Positions 1-9,407 of a stretch of DNA of 64,000 nucleotides are shown piece by piece. The notes beneath the pieces were generated by a model, which made no database searches, had not been told where the DNA came from, and worked only from the letters and a program-made list of their open reading frames with translations. This DNA is from Larix kaempferi (taxonomy: Eukaryota > Streptophyta > Pinopsida > Pinales > Pinaceae). A program made the position numbers and the translations under genes. The stretch lies in assembly GCA_027924585.1 (NCBI GenBank), contig BSBM01000762.1, positions 8,962,501-9,026,500 on the forward strand, in the 5' to 3' direction. The first letter of the stretch is position 1. Every line of letters starts with the position of its first letter.

Positions 1-499
1 TCCCAATCTCTCTTTTCATCTATTGGGTGGTCAGTGAGAAATTTACATAGTCCTTGACCTTTAATAATGGTGGATGGTTTAAATTCTAGATCGTATTCTT
101 GAAGGGCGGTGACCCAATTTCCTCTTCTTTCTCCCAACTCCTTTTGAACAAACATGGATCTTACAGCTGGATGGGGATCTACAACTTTAGTTCTTCTCTT
201 GAGAATATATGGCCTGAACTATTTTACTGCTTTGTATATGGCGTATGCCTGTTTATCTACAACAAGATAGTTTAGTTCAACGCCCTGCAGACCAGTGCTC
301 ATAAAAGAGATTGGGTATTCATCCCCTAATTCCACCTTTTGCGTAAGCACAACTGCGAGAGAGTCATCTGAAGCGAAGGTATATAAAATAAAATCTTTGT
401 CAGAATCTAGACTTCTTAGAGAGGGGGCATTGGCTATGGCTGATTTGATATATTTAAATGCATATTTCTCTAAATCTATCCACTTGAACTGTACACTTT
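1..499 (-). pseudogene. gypsy RT C-terminus and RNase H remnant
   Basis: Minus-strand translation gives a gypsy RT connection and RNase H segment. It contains FASDDSLAVVLTQK (the FAS/D box of the gypsy RNase H), an ELNY motif carrying the expected acidic residue, DKQAYAIYKAVK followed by a stop, then FRPYIL and WVTALQEYDLEFKPS, a typical end of the RNase H region. The frame is open from about 500 to 260 and broken by a stop near 215. It continues off the left edge of the window. The start at about 499 is not a real start: it is joined directly to the first residues of RT, which shows an internal deletion of the RT fingers and palm. Confidence 0.75.
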
Positions 500-871
500 G
501 AAAGATGATCTTGGCATCTAATAACTTCTTTAATTCCTTCTAAATCAAAGGCTCGAGAGTAGGGTGCTTTCTTCTTAGCTGCTACTGAAAAGGTTTAACA
601 CTTGCCTTAATAGGTATGACATGCTGAATGATGTGAATATCATATGGTTTTAGATCTTCATACATCGAAGCAAACACATCTTTATATTGCTAGAAAATTT
701 TAATGAACCTGTCTCTTTCACTCAGCGAACAACATCTACCAAGATTGACATATTTTGGTTCAGCTTCTGTGCCTATATTTATCAATTCATGCTACATAGT
801 AGAACTATGATTTTTAACATTTGCTGGTGTCTTGAACTTGCTTTGCAGATCGAACAAACTTTCAAGTGATC
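500..871 (-). pseudogene. gypsy spacer and RT N-terminus, broken
   Basis: This segment continues the additional RNase H segment. Minus-strand translation gives VRSLESLFDLQSKF, NIGTEAEPKYVNLGRCC, SERDRFIKIF, then KPYDIHIIQHVIPIK, and finally a KELKKLLDAKIIF-like RT start. These are the standard words of the linker and RT N-terminus in plant gypsy elements where an extra RNase H precedes RT. At least three in-frame stops interrupt it. Directly after DAKIIF the reading jumps to RT C-terminal sequence, so the RT catalytic core with its DD motif is absent. Confidence 0.7.
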
Positions 872-1471
872 TCACTCGTTTAGGCATGAAACTCCTTTGA
901 CTGCATCCTTATTTTGTAGATCAGCAACATGTTTTTCTTCGCCTATAACAGCTTCTTGAAACATGTCTTCATTTGTAAGGAAACTAATGATTTGTTTGTC
1001 ATCATTGAACACCCTGAAATTTGTTATATTATCTGGAACGGAAGGCTTGAAAACCAATTCAATAGAATACTTATTATTAGTAGGCACCAACCTGGAAGCA
1101 GGGGTAGCTAACAAGTCAGAGGCAGCATTCTGTAATCTAGGAACATATTTTATATTAAAAGCTTCAAAGTTGGTAATTAGATCCCATACCTCAGATTGAT
1201 AGCCTTTCAGATGTGGTGAAAGACAATGATCCCATACCTCTCTGACGACTATTTCCGAGTCACCAAAGACTTTCAGATACTTAACATTTAAACCGATGGC
1301 TTTCTTCAATCTGTGGACTAAAGCTTCATATTCAGTAGTGTTATTAGTACAATGAAATTCTAATCTATAGGACAATAAGTACTTATTACTTTCAGGATCC
1401 ACTAGAATACAACCACCTTTGGATCCTTCCAAAGTCTTGGAACCATCAAAGCCATAAAGTCCAAAAAACAT
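872..1471 (-). pseudogene. additional (archaeal-type) RNase H domain of gypsy pol
   Basis: An open stretch of 199 codons. Near residue 9 is FDGSK, the first catalytic Asp; then NNTTEYEALV with the catalytic Glu, KVFGDSEIVV with the second Asp, and NAASDLLA with the last acidic residue. CLSPHLKGYQSEVWDL and PDNITNFRVFNDD follow the known plant gypsy pattern. All RNase H catalytic residues seem present. It sits between protease and RT instead of after RT, as in Tat-type elements with a second RNase H. It overlaps the protease frame by 26 bases in another frame, which indicates a one-base frameshift near 1455. Known for the family: degrades RNA in RNA:DNA hybrids during reverse transcription. 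Here it is part of a dead element. Confidence 0.8.
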
Positions 1472-2120
1472 TATTTGACTTAACTAAGTTAGTATCTTTA
1501 AGGTCTAAGTCAGTGACTAAGCTAACTATTTTACAATCGATATCATCAATCCGAGAAAAATGAAGGAGATTGGACTGTTTATCTAATTCATGGCTAATAG
1601 TTTCAGATTGATAGTTACCCGGCTCGATTTCTAAGAAATAATTCCCCAAAATTGAAGATGAGAAGGCTACAGCTTCGTTCTTTCCTTCTAGCTGAGTTAC
1701 ATTTTGTTTCATGTGTGGTTCCCTTAAAATTTCAATCTGATTCTGCCTATTCTGATATGGTAACCATAAATGGGACCAATCAGTTGCAAAGTAACCATTT
1801 AGTTTTGTAGACCTGTCCCTGCTCAAAATCAAACCATAGGCTTCAGGAATGTCGACCACCATTATATCAATGAACTGACACACTCTAGAATTTGCCGACA
1901 ACCTAATGAGAACATCTTTCATTTCCCCAATTACTTTGACAACAGTTCTATCCAACTGAATAATCTAGGTTGGAGATGGAATTGGCTGCCCATTAATCTT
2001 CTTACAGATCGATAGTGGCATGACATTTGAAGATGCTCCTGAATCTACCAGACAATTGTGTACATTGTGATTGAAGATTTCAAAAGTTAAAAGAAAAGGC
2101 AATGTCTAGGATTTGGATTT
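1446..2120 (-). pseudogene. retroviral-type aspartic protease of gypsy pol
   Basis: Minus-strand reading begins NCLVDSGASSNVMPLSICKK. The DSGA catalytic motif is at 2035-2046, followed by INGQPIP, a stop near 1960, then an open run to 1446 with VVDIPEAYGLILSRD and GYFATDWSHLWLPYQNR. The DSGA box and the SRDRS..GYFATDWSHLWLPY segment are characteristic of plant gypsy protease and the linker behind it. The family enzyme cleaves the gag-pol polyprotein. One stop in the flap-proximal part and the frameshift into the RNase H make this copy non-functional. Confidence 0.8.
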
Positions 2121-2213
2121 CCTGCCAATAATAGCCCCATTTATTTCAGGATCTTCCTGAGTGTCTGTTAATGGAGTGTTGGGATAGGATTGAAGAGCTT
2201 GAAACAACTTGTT

Positions 2214-2963
2214 TCATTGTTGGGGCAAACTACACATATCGAATATTGAAACATTTTCTTTTACCTTCTTTATATCTTCAATGATGTCATATCCCATATC
2301 ACATTTTTTTACAACTTTCATTTGATTGTCTATCTTGCTAAATGTGACTTTTGGCTGCTGGACTGTTGTGTCAATGTTTGGTTGTTTGGCAGTTGTTGGG
2401 TTAGCTTTAGGTTGAGGTGGAATGACTGTAATGTGTCTCTTAGGTATCACTTTGGAAACTTTAGATTTTGGCGTAGTTGAGCTTGGAACTAGATCTACAA
2501 TGGGACCTTTACTGCAAGTGTTAATGTTTATAGCAGAGACTGGGCTCTCCATGGGATCATCTTCTATTAATTCAGTTAAAGGTACCCAGTCCCATAATAC
2601 CGTGGTGGTATCTAGGGAGGGTTCCTCTACTTCAAGTGTTTGTTCCTCTCAAGGATCATCATGATCTGGAATCTGTGAATCCATCATTTGTTTCGTTACT
2701 AAACTCATAGAATCAATCCATTGTGGGCATCTCTTTTCAGAGTGCGGCTCTTGATGAAAGATACAAAAGTGTTCCATTCCTATTTCATTTAGATTTAAAA
2801 CAAGGGAGTTGTTCATAGGTGGGTGAGGCTGGTCCTTGTCTTCTCTCTTCTTGTAGAATGGTTTGAAAGGCTTCCTAGATGTACTAGCTGCCTTATCTTT
2901 CTCAAGATCTACAATTTTATTGGACAATTTCTGCATCATTTTAACTATGTTTTCCATGTCCAT
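2214..2963 (-). pseudogene. gag C-terminus: nucleocapsid-like and linker region
   Basis: Two open pieces lie in succession. Positions 2649-2963 encode a basic segment (STSRKPFKPFYKKRED) followed by FCIFHQEPHSEKRCPQW, a C-X2-H-X3-H-X4-C variant of the retroviral zinc knuckle. Positions 2214-2552 encode a Pro/Thr/Lys-rich linker (KSKVSKVIPKRHITVIPPQP) ending in SIFDMCSLPQQ just upstream of the protease. Low-complexity linkers of this type sit between gag and protease in gypsy elements. It is inferred to be one original frame, broken by a stop near 2970 and shifts near 2600. Confidence 0.65.
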
Positions 2964-2972
2964 CGATGACTC

Positions 2973-3617
2973 TTATTTATTCTTAGTAAGCAGTAGGGGT
3001 TTTCTATTAGTTGTTAGCTTTGTTTTTGCATCTAAGGTGTGTTTAGAAATGTTGTCTGCTTCTTCTTCCACCTTCATAGCTTCTTCGAAATTTTCTACCA
3101 GGGTGGTTTTCTTAGCTCTTTTGACGAACATTGCTATGGGGCCTTCAAGTGCTGTTGTATAATATTCAACTAAATATTCTTCTGCAGGTTTAGTTGCTTC
3201 GCTGAAATTATTTAAGAGCGTAGTGAACCTTTGGTTGAAGTCTTGAACCTTTTCTTTCTTTTCCATTCTCATTGACAATAATTCTTTCATGAATGTAGCT
3301 ACAGTTTTCTGATTCCCATACTTCTTTAAATAACATTTTTCAAACTCTTCCCAATTGAAAATTGAGCTAGCTTGTAAGCTAAAATACCAGGAAGAAACTT
3401 TCGGTTGAAATGTGTATGGGAAAAGCCTACAGACTACATCTTCATGCTGTACATTTAAAAGATTCAAAGCTAAATAAAAACTCTTAAGATGATCTTCAAC
3501 AGATATGCCTTTACCTAGGTCGTATTTGGGTAAAACTTTCTCTGGATTTTTAGGCAGATCGTGAAATGGCCCAGCTAGATTTAATGCTCCCCTTGCTCTC
3601 CGAGTAGGTACAGCCAT
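2973..3617 (-). pseudogene. gag capsid domain (retrotransposon gag family)
   Basis: An open run of 214 codons on the minus strand. It shows the plant retrotransposon gag domain: LPKYDLGKGISVEDHLKSFY, then CRLFPYTFQPKVSSWYFSL, FNWEEFEKCYLKKYGN, and ELLSMRMEKKEKVQDFNQRF. The pattern (phe-tyr-rich helices, W..F...F...Y, then a QDFNQRF motif) fits the Retrotrans_gag family, whose protein forms the virus-like particle. It starts after a stop-rich gap (3618-3880) that separates it from the gag N-terminus, so it is a fragment of a once longer frame. Confidence 0.8.
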
Positions 3618-4066
3618 GGCTCTATGTGGAGAATTAGGTGGAGAATCGTGTGGAGTATGAGGTGGAGAATTCTTTGGAGTGAAAAGATCTCCAAGATTTT
3701 ATGGATCTTCAGAATCGACTTCTTTCAGAGGTTTCTGGATCTCTTCCAAAGATAAATCTACCAGCTCTTCAAAGCTTTGCACCAGAATTGAATCACGGGT
3801 ATACTATCTTTCTTTTTAGGAGTTCTTCTTCTAGGGAGAAAAGTTATTGCGTTTAAACCACCGAGTTGTTTCACATAAGCTCATGTGTTCCTTCTTAAGT
3901 CTTCTACCTCTGTAAAAGGTACAGCATACGGTGCTTCTTGTTGTTCAGAATCAGAATTGGGGTTTTCTTGTCTTATTACTTCAAGATTTGGATTGCCTGA
4001 AATTACTGTTTCAAGCGGGTTTCCAATAATGTTTCTGCCAATGGAGGAATCTCCTTTATTAGCCAT
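3618..4066 (-). pseudogene. gag N-terminus
   Basis: The first ATG after the primer-binding region is at 4064-4066 on the minus strand and starts MANKGDSSIGRNIIGNP, an acidic, Asn/Glu/Ser-rich leader open to 3881. Behind it the frame is broken, but EEIQKPLKEVDS-like sequence near 3720 reads in another frame. The position, about 35 bases after the LTR end and just ahead of the capsid domain, makes it the probable gag start. Confidence 0.55.
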
Positions 4067-4069
4067 GCA

Positions 4070-4101
4070 CTGGTGGCCCTCCTTCTAGCGCCAAAAGCTA
4101 T
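4070..4101 (-). promoter_or_regulatory. primer-binding region next to the LTR end
   Basis: Reading down the minus strand, the LTR ends in GGGGCATCA and is followed by ATAGCTTTTGGCGCTAGAAG. A TTTGGCGC.. word directly after the LTR is the usual form of the tRNA-primed PBS in plant Tat/Athila-like gypsy elements. The priming tRNA cannot be fixed by eye. Confidence 0.5.
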
Positions 4102-4980
4102 TGATGCCCCAAAAATCACAGCATCAAACAGCAAGGGATTCTCCCCAGTAAGCAAGCCCAATTAGATCGGTCATCATTTGGTGTGCGGAATCCGTCCGGT
4201 TAACGCTTCCGGCTGCCGTAATATTTAAAGATTCTTGTTCTTTACACCGGTTGTAGCCCGATCCACCGTTTATGTGTTTTAATTTTAAAGATGATATGCA
4301 AGTGCCCTAAGCTAAATGCAAGTAACCAATCTAAATTAACCTAAAACGGTATAAGCAAATCTAATCTATCCTTGCGAGGAGCAAACCATAAATATGAGCA
4401 ATACGCTGAAAGAAACATCTAAAGATCATACAGATAGCCATTAATCATAAAGATGCAATCTCAGCAGAAGATAAAAGATATTAAAGATAGTTTTAATTCA
4501 TTGAATACATTCCATTACTCATTTAAGACAGACATCATTGTATAGAAAAATAGAAAGATCATTCATCACATAGAAATAATTCATAATAGTAAAGAAAGAT
4601 CTCACAGTAGTATATGAATGCTATAGGAATAGTCCAACAAACATTCAACACACATTTCCAGGCAAAAACGTCCTCTCCAGGATATGATTAGGCAAAATCC
4701 AGTTCTTGGAGCAAGTAGCAAAGTAATTCACGTACTAGCTAGAAAATTTCTTTCACATGCAAAAAGTCCTTAATTCTCCTCTCATTCTCCTATATATAGT
4801 TTTACCCAATGGTCTTTGAGCTGCCACATGTACCCTAAACCTAGGAAATTTGATTTATCATTAAAATCTCAAAAAATCAAATCCTGATGATTCGTGACAA
4901 TCCTTTTACAAAATACCAAGGAAAGGACAGCTGTCTATATATACATTATACGATTAACAACTGTTAAAATTGAATAAGGC
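4102..4980 (-). repeat. 5' LTR of the gypsy element (upper boundary approximate)
   Basis: On the plus strand the LTR edge is TGATGCCCC at 4102, directly beside the primer-binding region. A minus-strand TATA box (ACTATATATAGGAG) lies near 4788-4801, the expected place of a U3 core promoter with R/U5 running toward 4102. The distal boundary is set near 4980 only because coding-like sequence ends there; no second LTR is in the window to prove it. Confidence 0.5.
4788..4801 (-). promoter_or_regulatory. TATA box of the 5' LTR
   Basis: ACTATATATAGGAG on the minus strand is a clean TATA box followed by a purine-rich start region. It would drive transcription toward gag. Confidence 0.5.
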
Positions 4981-4982
4981 AA

Positions 4983-5480
4983 GCTATTGTCCAGCTGGCT
5001 CTGCTATCTCATCGGGTCGCTCTTCTTCTGCTGGCTTGCTCCCTTCAACAGGCTTGCTTGCTTTTGTAGCATGATCTATCCCAATGTTAGCATCGTTTTC
5101 TTTCTTTCGCCTTTCAGCTATCACTTCTTTTAACCTATTTGCTTCCTCCAACAAGGTTCTTTCCTCTTGCTCCTTTTGGATTCTAACATTTTCTTCCTCT
5201 TGCTACAATTGAATAGCTTGCCCTTGCTCTTGTTGTAATTTGGCAGCCTGTTCATTTTGAATTGTGTCACCTTCTCCTAGTTCCATTTCATTTGAAACTC
5301 CGGCTTGGGATGCTGCTGCCTCCTACTCTAGCTGTACCAGACCAACAGGCTTGGGGGCAGAAGTTTTCCCCCCTTTCTTCTCGTTGTAGCACTTTCCTCG
5401 TTCTGTTAATTTTTTGGTGCTACGAAAGAAGCGGCCTTCCTTCTTGCAGACTTTCTATGCATGTCAAACCTGCATTAATT
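4983..5480 (-). pseudogene. unknown Glu/Lys/Gln-rich coiled-coil ORF remnant
   Basis: Minus-strand reading from about 5440 to 4983 stays in one frame with only two internal stops. It contains GKTSAPKPVGLVQLE, then AAKLQQEQGQAIQL, QKEQEERTLLEEANRLKEVI and AERRKKENDANIG, ending SKPAEEERPDEIAEPAGQ and a stop at 4983. Charged heptad-like content suggests a coiled coil. It is not a recognised family. It ends a few bases before the region assigned to the LTR, so it could be a 3'-terminal extra ORF of a neighbouring minus-strand element sharing that LTR, or a captured host fragment. Function unknown. Confidence 0.45.
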
Positions 5481-5819
5481 AAGGTAGCCAAAAAATAAAG
5501 ATTCGGCATATTCATAAGCATACAACACCACAGACGTTATCTAATTATTCAAAATAAGCAACAACATCGACCATTATTTTCTCCCACCATTTTTTTTTAT
5601 ATGGCTGCAAAATTATTCATTAGCATTTAAATCCCTGTATTGTTATACAGAATTACGATTTCACCTTTTAGGGATTTTGAATTTACTGAGCTTGTGATTA
5701 TATATAGAAAGCGTAGAGTGATATGGGTCCACTTTCTTGGTCGAATCTGCAACCATGGCAGCCCTGTTAAGTTTTTTTTTTTTAAGTTAAAAAATCCATG
5801 CATCAAAATCGGTGTATTT
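5481..5819. other. no gene seen; possible left edge of the CACTA element
   Basis: AT-rich sequence without supportable coding. A CACTACAAG-type terminus, expected at the left end of the transposon that follows, is not visible here, so that end may be truncated. Confidence 0.5.
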
Positions 5820-5825
5820 GTATTA

Positions 5826-6126
5826 CGTGAACGCACTGGTGCATTAATCTAAATAATACACTAAGTTTGATCCACATTTTATAATTTTTAATTATTTTAT
5901 AAAAACATAAAAGTGATTTTTCATGTCTCAGTTCTATGTTCCAGTGCGTTTCATTTAATGTAATCAACCAAATTTACTGTAACACATCGTTTTTTATTAT
6001 TTTACAAAAATAGAAAAGCCAATTTTAGTATTTCAATTCCTGTTAGTGGTGTGACATATTGGTTAACACACAAGTGTTGTTTTTTCACTAACGCATTGAG
6101 GCATTTAATGTATACTAGTGCACCGA
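5826..6126. repeat. left subterminal motif copies of the CACTA element
   Basis: Copies resembling GCACYGGTGCRTTTAATG occur near 5831 (CGCACTGGTGCATTAA), 5941 (CAGTGCGTTTCATTTAATG), 6092 (ACGCATTGAGGCATTTAATG) and 6113 (CTAGTGCACCG). They are fewer and more diverged than on the right side. Confidence 0.5.
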
Positions 6127-6239
6127 AATCATATTTATTCTTTTTTATATTTTTTTCGTATTTTGAAGGTTTGTAATTTGTTTGTATAATATATTGATAG
6201 CTTTTGTATATAACGATATATGTTGTTTATTGATAGAAA

Positions 6240-8030
6240 ATGCGTGGTATGAGTTCAATGAACAACAACTTTGATCAACATGATGGGAGCACATCGAGAA
6301 TTATGAAGAAGGCAAATGATTTTAATTAATTTATGTATTTAAATTAATTTGTTTGAATTATTTGTAAAGTTAACTAATATGTATTGGTTAATGTGTGACA
6401 TACAGTGCCAAAAAATGAGGAAGCTCGATAAGATTCTTACCAAACTAACTCCAAAAGAGTGTAAAACATTTATGGAAAAGTTGCAGATGGATGAATCAGG
6501 TGAATAAAAAAAAGTCAATATGAATTATTTATTGAAATCTAAGTAATAATCTACTTAATTAAGAATATTCACTAATATGTTTCAAATAACCTGATTCACA
6601 TATGATGAATGTTATGTAGGTACTGACAACAACAAAAGTCAATGCCATCATAAGAAAAAAAATAATGGAAGATGCAAATGATGATCAATTGTTACTAGCT
6701 CATCTGGAGTTGTGTTGGAAGTTAATAGAAGGGGCAAAGAATTTTATAATGCTATGAGGGATTTACTGGAAAGAACGTATAGACATACTTTTCACTTACA
6801 ATACATAAACCAATCAAATGATTCAAAGAATCAAGTCATATGTAAACTACAAGAGGTGTTTCCAAAGCAATGATCAATGAGACCTGTCAGGCTTGCAATA
6901 GAAAAAACATACAACAACAAAAAAGAATCATTCAAAAGGTAATATTCCTAAATATGTCCATGTAAAATATGTATCGAAAACTATTGCAAAGTGTCATTCA
7001 TTCAATAATTTTAATTCTATCATATTTATTTTTCATATCAACAAAGAAATAGTTTAATGTCATTTTACATTTTTAGGAAGATTATGAGAATCCGAAAGGA
7101 TGAATGAGGTGATATGCGAAATGTGCTAGTAGGGATGCCCAAGAAAGTGTACAAGGAGATGGTCAAGGAAATGGACATAATTACATTGCATGAAGAGCCA
7201 TCTTAAAAACAACATGCTTAAAATGTATAAAATCATTGGTATTTTAGGTTTATGTTATACATTTCATTAATTAAATCAACATTAAATATTAATTTTCAAT
7301 TGGTTTTTTTCAAAAAAGAAAAGAAAATGAAACCGAGTCAGCACATAAGATAGGATGACAAGGAAAAAGGGGGTTGATAGCAAACTTTGTGAGTATTTTG
7401 TATTTCGTTGTAAGAATAAACATTTCATAGTAGTTGTGATTGGTATATTTATTTATTTATTTTAATTTGTTTTCACGGGAAATCCTTGCATGCCTTAAAA
7501 TAGGTGTTAACATACAAAGAGGAGCCATCAAAAGAATTGATTGAAATTGGGTTAAGCACAGGTTTTGAGTATAAGTTGGCATATCAAAAATTAATTGTGG
7601 ATTTTGAAAGTCTCTCGGTTGTTTTAATTCTCTCATTTTATAATTAATAAAACAACAAACAAATTTTATATTAAATCTATGATTTGTGACGGGGCATAAC
7701 ACTTCAATGTAGGAAACAAAGTATGCAGTGGAGCCAATAGAAGACTTGTTGATAGAAGTCATGAGATTTGGTTTTGAGAGAATGTGTATCATTCATGAGT
7801 CAATTATTTCTATGGTATGTCGCTTTTCAATTTACATTAGTTTATACTATCTATTTATTTTTCATTATTCCCGCTGGTAATGTAGATACACTCAGTATAC
7901 TTTATTTTTATGTTTATAGATGGAAGCTCAAGAAGAAGAAAACAATCAAGCCAATCAACAAAACATTCCACCAAATAACCCAATTGATGCTAGTGGCTCA
8001 AGCACCGGTAATAGTTCCAGAGAAGAATGA
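6240..8030 (+). pseudogene. tnpA-like gene of a CACTA transposon, multi-exon, with stops
   Basis: Exons in one continuing frame can be followed. 6240-6311 begins MRGMSSMNNNFDQHDG and ends at a GC donor. 6406-6499 gives KLDKILTKLTPKECKTFMEK. 6620-6938 contains VLEVNRRGKEFYNAMRDLLE and KLQEVFPKQ then VRLAIEKTYNNKKESF. 7077 to about 7205 gives KIMRIRKDE, then GMPKKVYKEMVKEMDIITL. Further exons lie at about 7504-7569 and 7713-7814. The last, 7920-8030, starts MEAQEEENNQANQ and ends at TGA. AG/GT borders and phase agree for most introns. The 6620-7205 part resembles the plant Ptta/En/Spm transposase domain (VNxxGxP..W..K..WR.. type), the protein that binds subterminal motifs. Three TGA stops in exon 3 and one in exon 4 show decay. 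Family assignment is moderately sure. Confidence 0.6.
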
Positions 8031-8660
8031 TACTCCATATTTAATTTTGCTATTAATGCAAGCTATTGTAGCTTTTTATATATTTTGAAATAATTGTTTG
8101 AAAAAATCGATCATTTTTTATAATAATCTATTGGGCATAGTGTCTGAATTCAAAGACGAGTTACCAATAAGTGTAACAATAATTACATGTATGTTGACAT
8201 TTTGATTATTGGTGTCTCTATGTTGTCGTATGTTGTATGAAAAAGGAACTCGTATTATATATAAAATAAACTTTTTTATTCTATTGAATTCTTCAATATA
8301 TTATGAAATGTAATATGTGAAATGGTACATTGGTAATTTTTTTCGAAGAAAAAATTGTGTATTTTCATTCAAGATGGAGCATAAATAAATTATCCACTAC
8401 CACACAATAGTCGTAAATGGTAAATTGGTAGTTAAATGTATGGATGATAAAATATTACAATAGATTCTTGCATCTATGATATAAGAAATCAATCCAAATA
8501 AACAATTTCAATAATTAAAATTGAAATGAATTTTACTATAAACAAATATTTCAATTTAAGATGAATAATGGAGTTAAAAAAATAAAAAATATAATATATA
8601 TATTTGAATGAAATATCAGTAGTCATTCATCAAAGAATCGTATTACGATGCATTTAAAAT
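8031..8660. other. no gene seen; AT-rich interior of the CACTA element
   Basis: This stretch follows the tnpA-like stop codon. It contains only AT-rich sequence before the right subterminal array begins. Confidence 0.5.
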
Positions 8661-8664
8661 ACCA

Positions 8665-9225
8665 TTGCGCCCTGGTGCATATATACTAACTTGAGCACCG
8701 ATGCGTTTACAACAATGAGCACCGGTGCGTTTACATCATTGGACATTGGTGCATTTATAATATTGAGCACGATCTGTTTTATTATATAAATTGCACCGGT
8801 GCATGAAGATTGCTTATGTGCACTGAGAATGATCACAACTTATGCTAACTGGTTTTTATATTTTAAGCTTGGCGGTGTGTTCCATGTGTTTAAATGCACC
8901 GATCCGGGTTGATATTTGGTAAGCACCAGTCCATTCTACTATTGAATGCACCAGTGAATTCGTGTATGAATACACCCGTATAGCCGAATAAATGTACTAC
9001 ACCATTAAACCTAAAAATAATGAAAAAATGTACAGTGCGTATGATATAAAATATCGCACTAGTGCATATTTAATATACTCCAGCACTGGTGCGGTGTTGC
9101 AATTTGATTATTTCTAGTGCTTGTTCTTGTTGAGTGCACCACTGCATCTGTTTTAAATATAGATCACCTATGCGTCATATGTGAAAATGCACCAGTGCGC
9201 TTAATTTCTGTTGTGCGCACCGGTA
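8665..9225. repeat. right subterminal array of a palindromic GCACCGGTGC motif
   Basis: About 16 copies in 560 bp, for example GAGCACCGATGCGTTTA, GAGCACCGGTGCGTTTA, TTGCACCGGTGCATG, ATGCACCAGTGAATTC, CGCACTAGTGCATATTTA, AGCACTGGTGCGG, ATGCACCAGTGCGCTT and GCGCACCGGTAAAC. The core GCACCGGTGC is a perfect palindrome, usually followed by RTTTA on one side. Dense short repeats beside a CACTA terminus are the known binding sites of TNPA-type proteins. Confidence 0.7.
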
Positions 9226-9280
9226 AACTAACATTCGATCGCTGAGTATTTTTTAGTTATAAATTGTATCCATTATAACC

Positions 9281-9407
9281 TACGTAAAAACATCCGCTAC
9301 CATTGGCGGAGGTCACAGTGGAGGTTTTTTTTGGCAATTTTTGTTAATATTGTAACACTAAAAGCATCCGTTATGACCTCCACTATAGGGGCTCTTCCTT
9401 GTAGTGG
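9281..9407 (-). repeat. right terminal region of the CACTA element
   Basis: On the minus strand: CACTACAAGGAAGAGCCCCT, then TATAGTGGAGGTCATAACGG. Further in, TGACCTCCGCCAATGG repeats the GAGGTCA/TGACCTC words in inverse orientation, giving small inverted repeats (TGACCTCCACT against AGTGGAGG). This is the terminal inverted repeat and its adjacent subterminal zone. Confidence 0.65.

Larger units (their letters stand above)
1..4980 (-). mobile_element. Ty3/gypsy LTR retrotransposon, 5' two thirds, degenerate
   Basis: Read on the minus strand from about 4980 down to 1, the order is LTR, primer-binding region, gag (4066-2214), aspartic protease (about 2120-1446), additional RNase H (1471-872), start of RT (871 to about 500), then RT C-terminal/RNase H (about 500-1). 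Integrase and the 3' LTR would lie left of the window. Stops and frame changes occur throughout and most of RT is missing, so the copy is dead. The extra RNase H with its DGS, EYEAL and GDSE motifs points to a Tat-like lineage; the lineage name is inference, the domain order is visible. Confidence 0.85.
5820..9407 (+). mobile_element. CACTA (En/Spm-type) DNA transposon, degenerate, left end missing
   Basis: The right end reads, on the minus strand, CACTACAAGGAAGAGCCCCT from 9407, the hallmark CACTA terminus. Both flanks of the interior carry a GCACYRGTGC-type motif: a few copies at 5826-6125 and about 16 at 8665-9225, matching the subterminal transposase-binding arrays of CACTA elements. Between them is a multi-exon tnpA-like pseudogene. 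The sequence right of 9407 is gypsy RT in mid-frame, so the transposon probably jumped into a gypsy element. No 3 bp target duplication can be checked because the left end is not identified. Confidence 0.7.

Noticed and set aside
7457-7792. 111-codon minus-strand frame
   Set aside because: Antisense to exons and introns of the tnpA-like gene.
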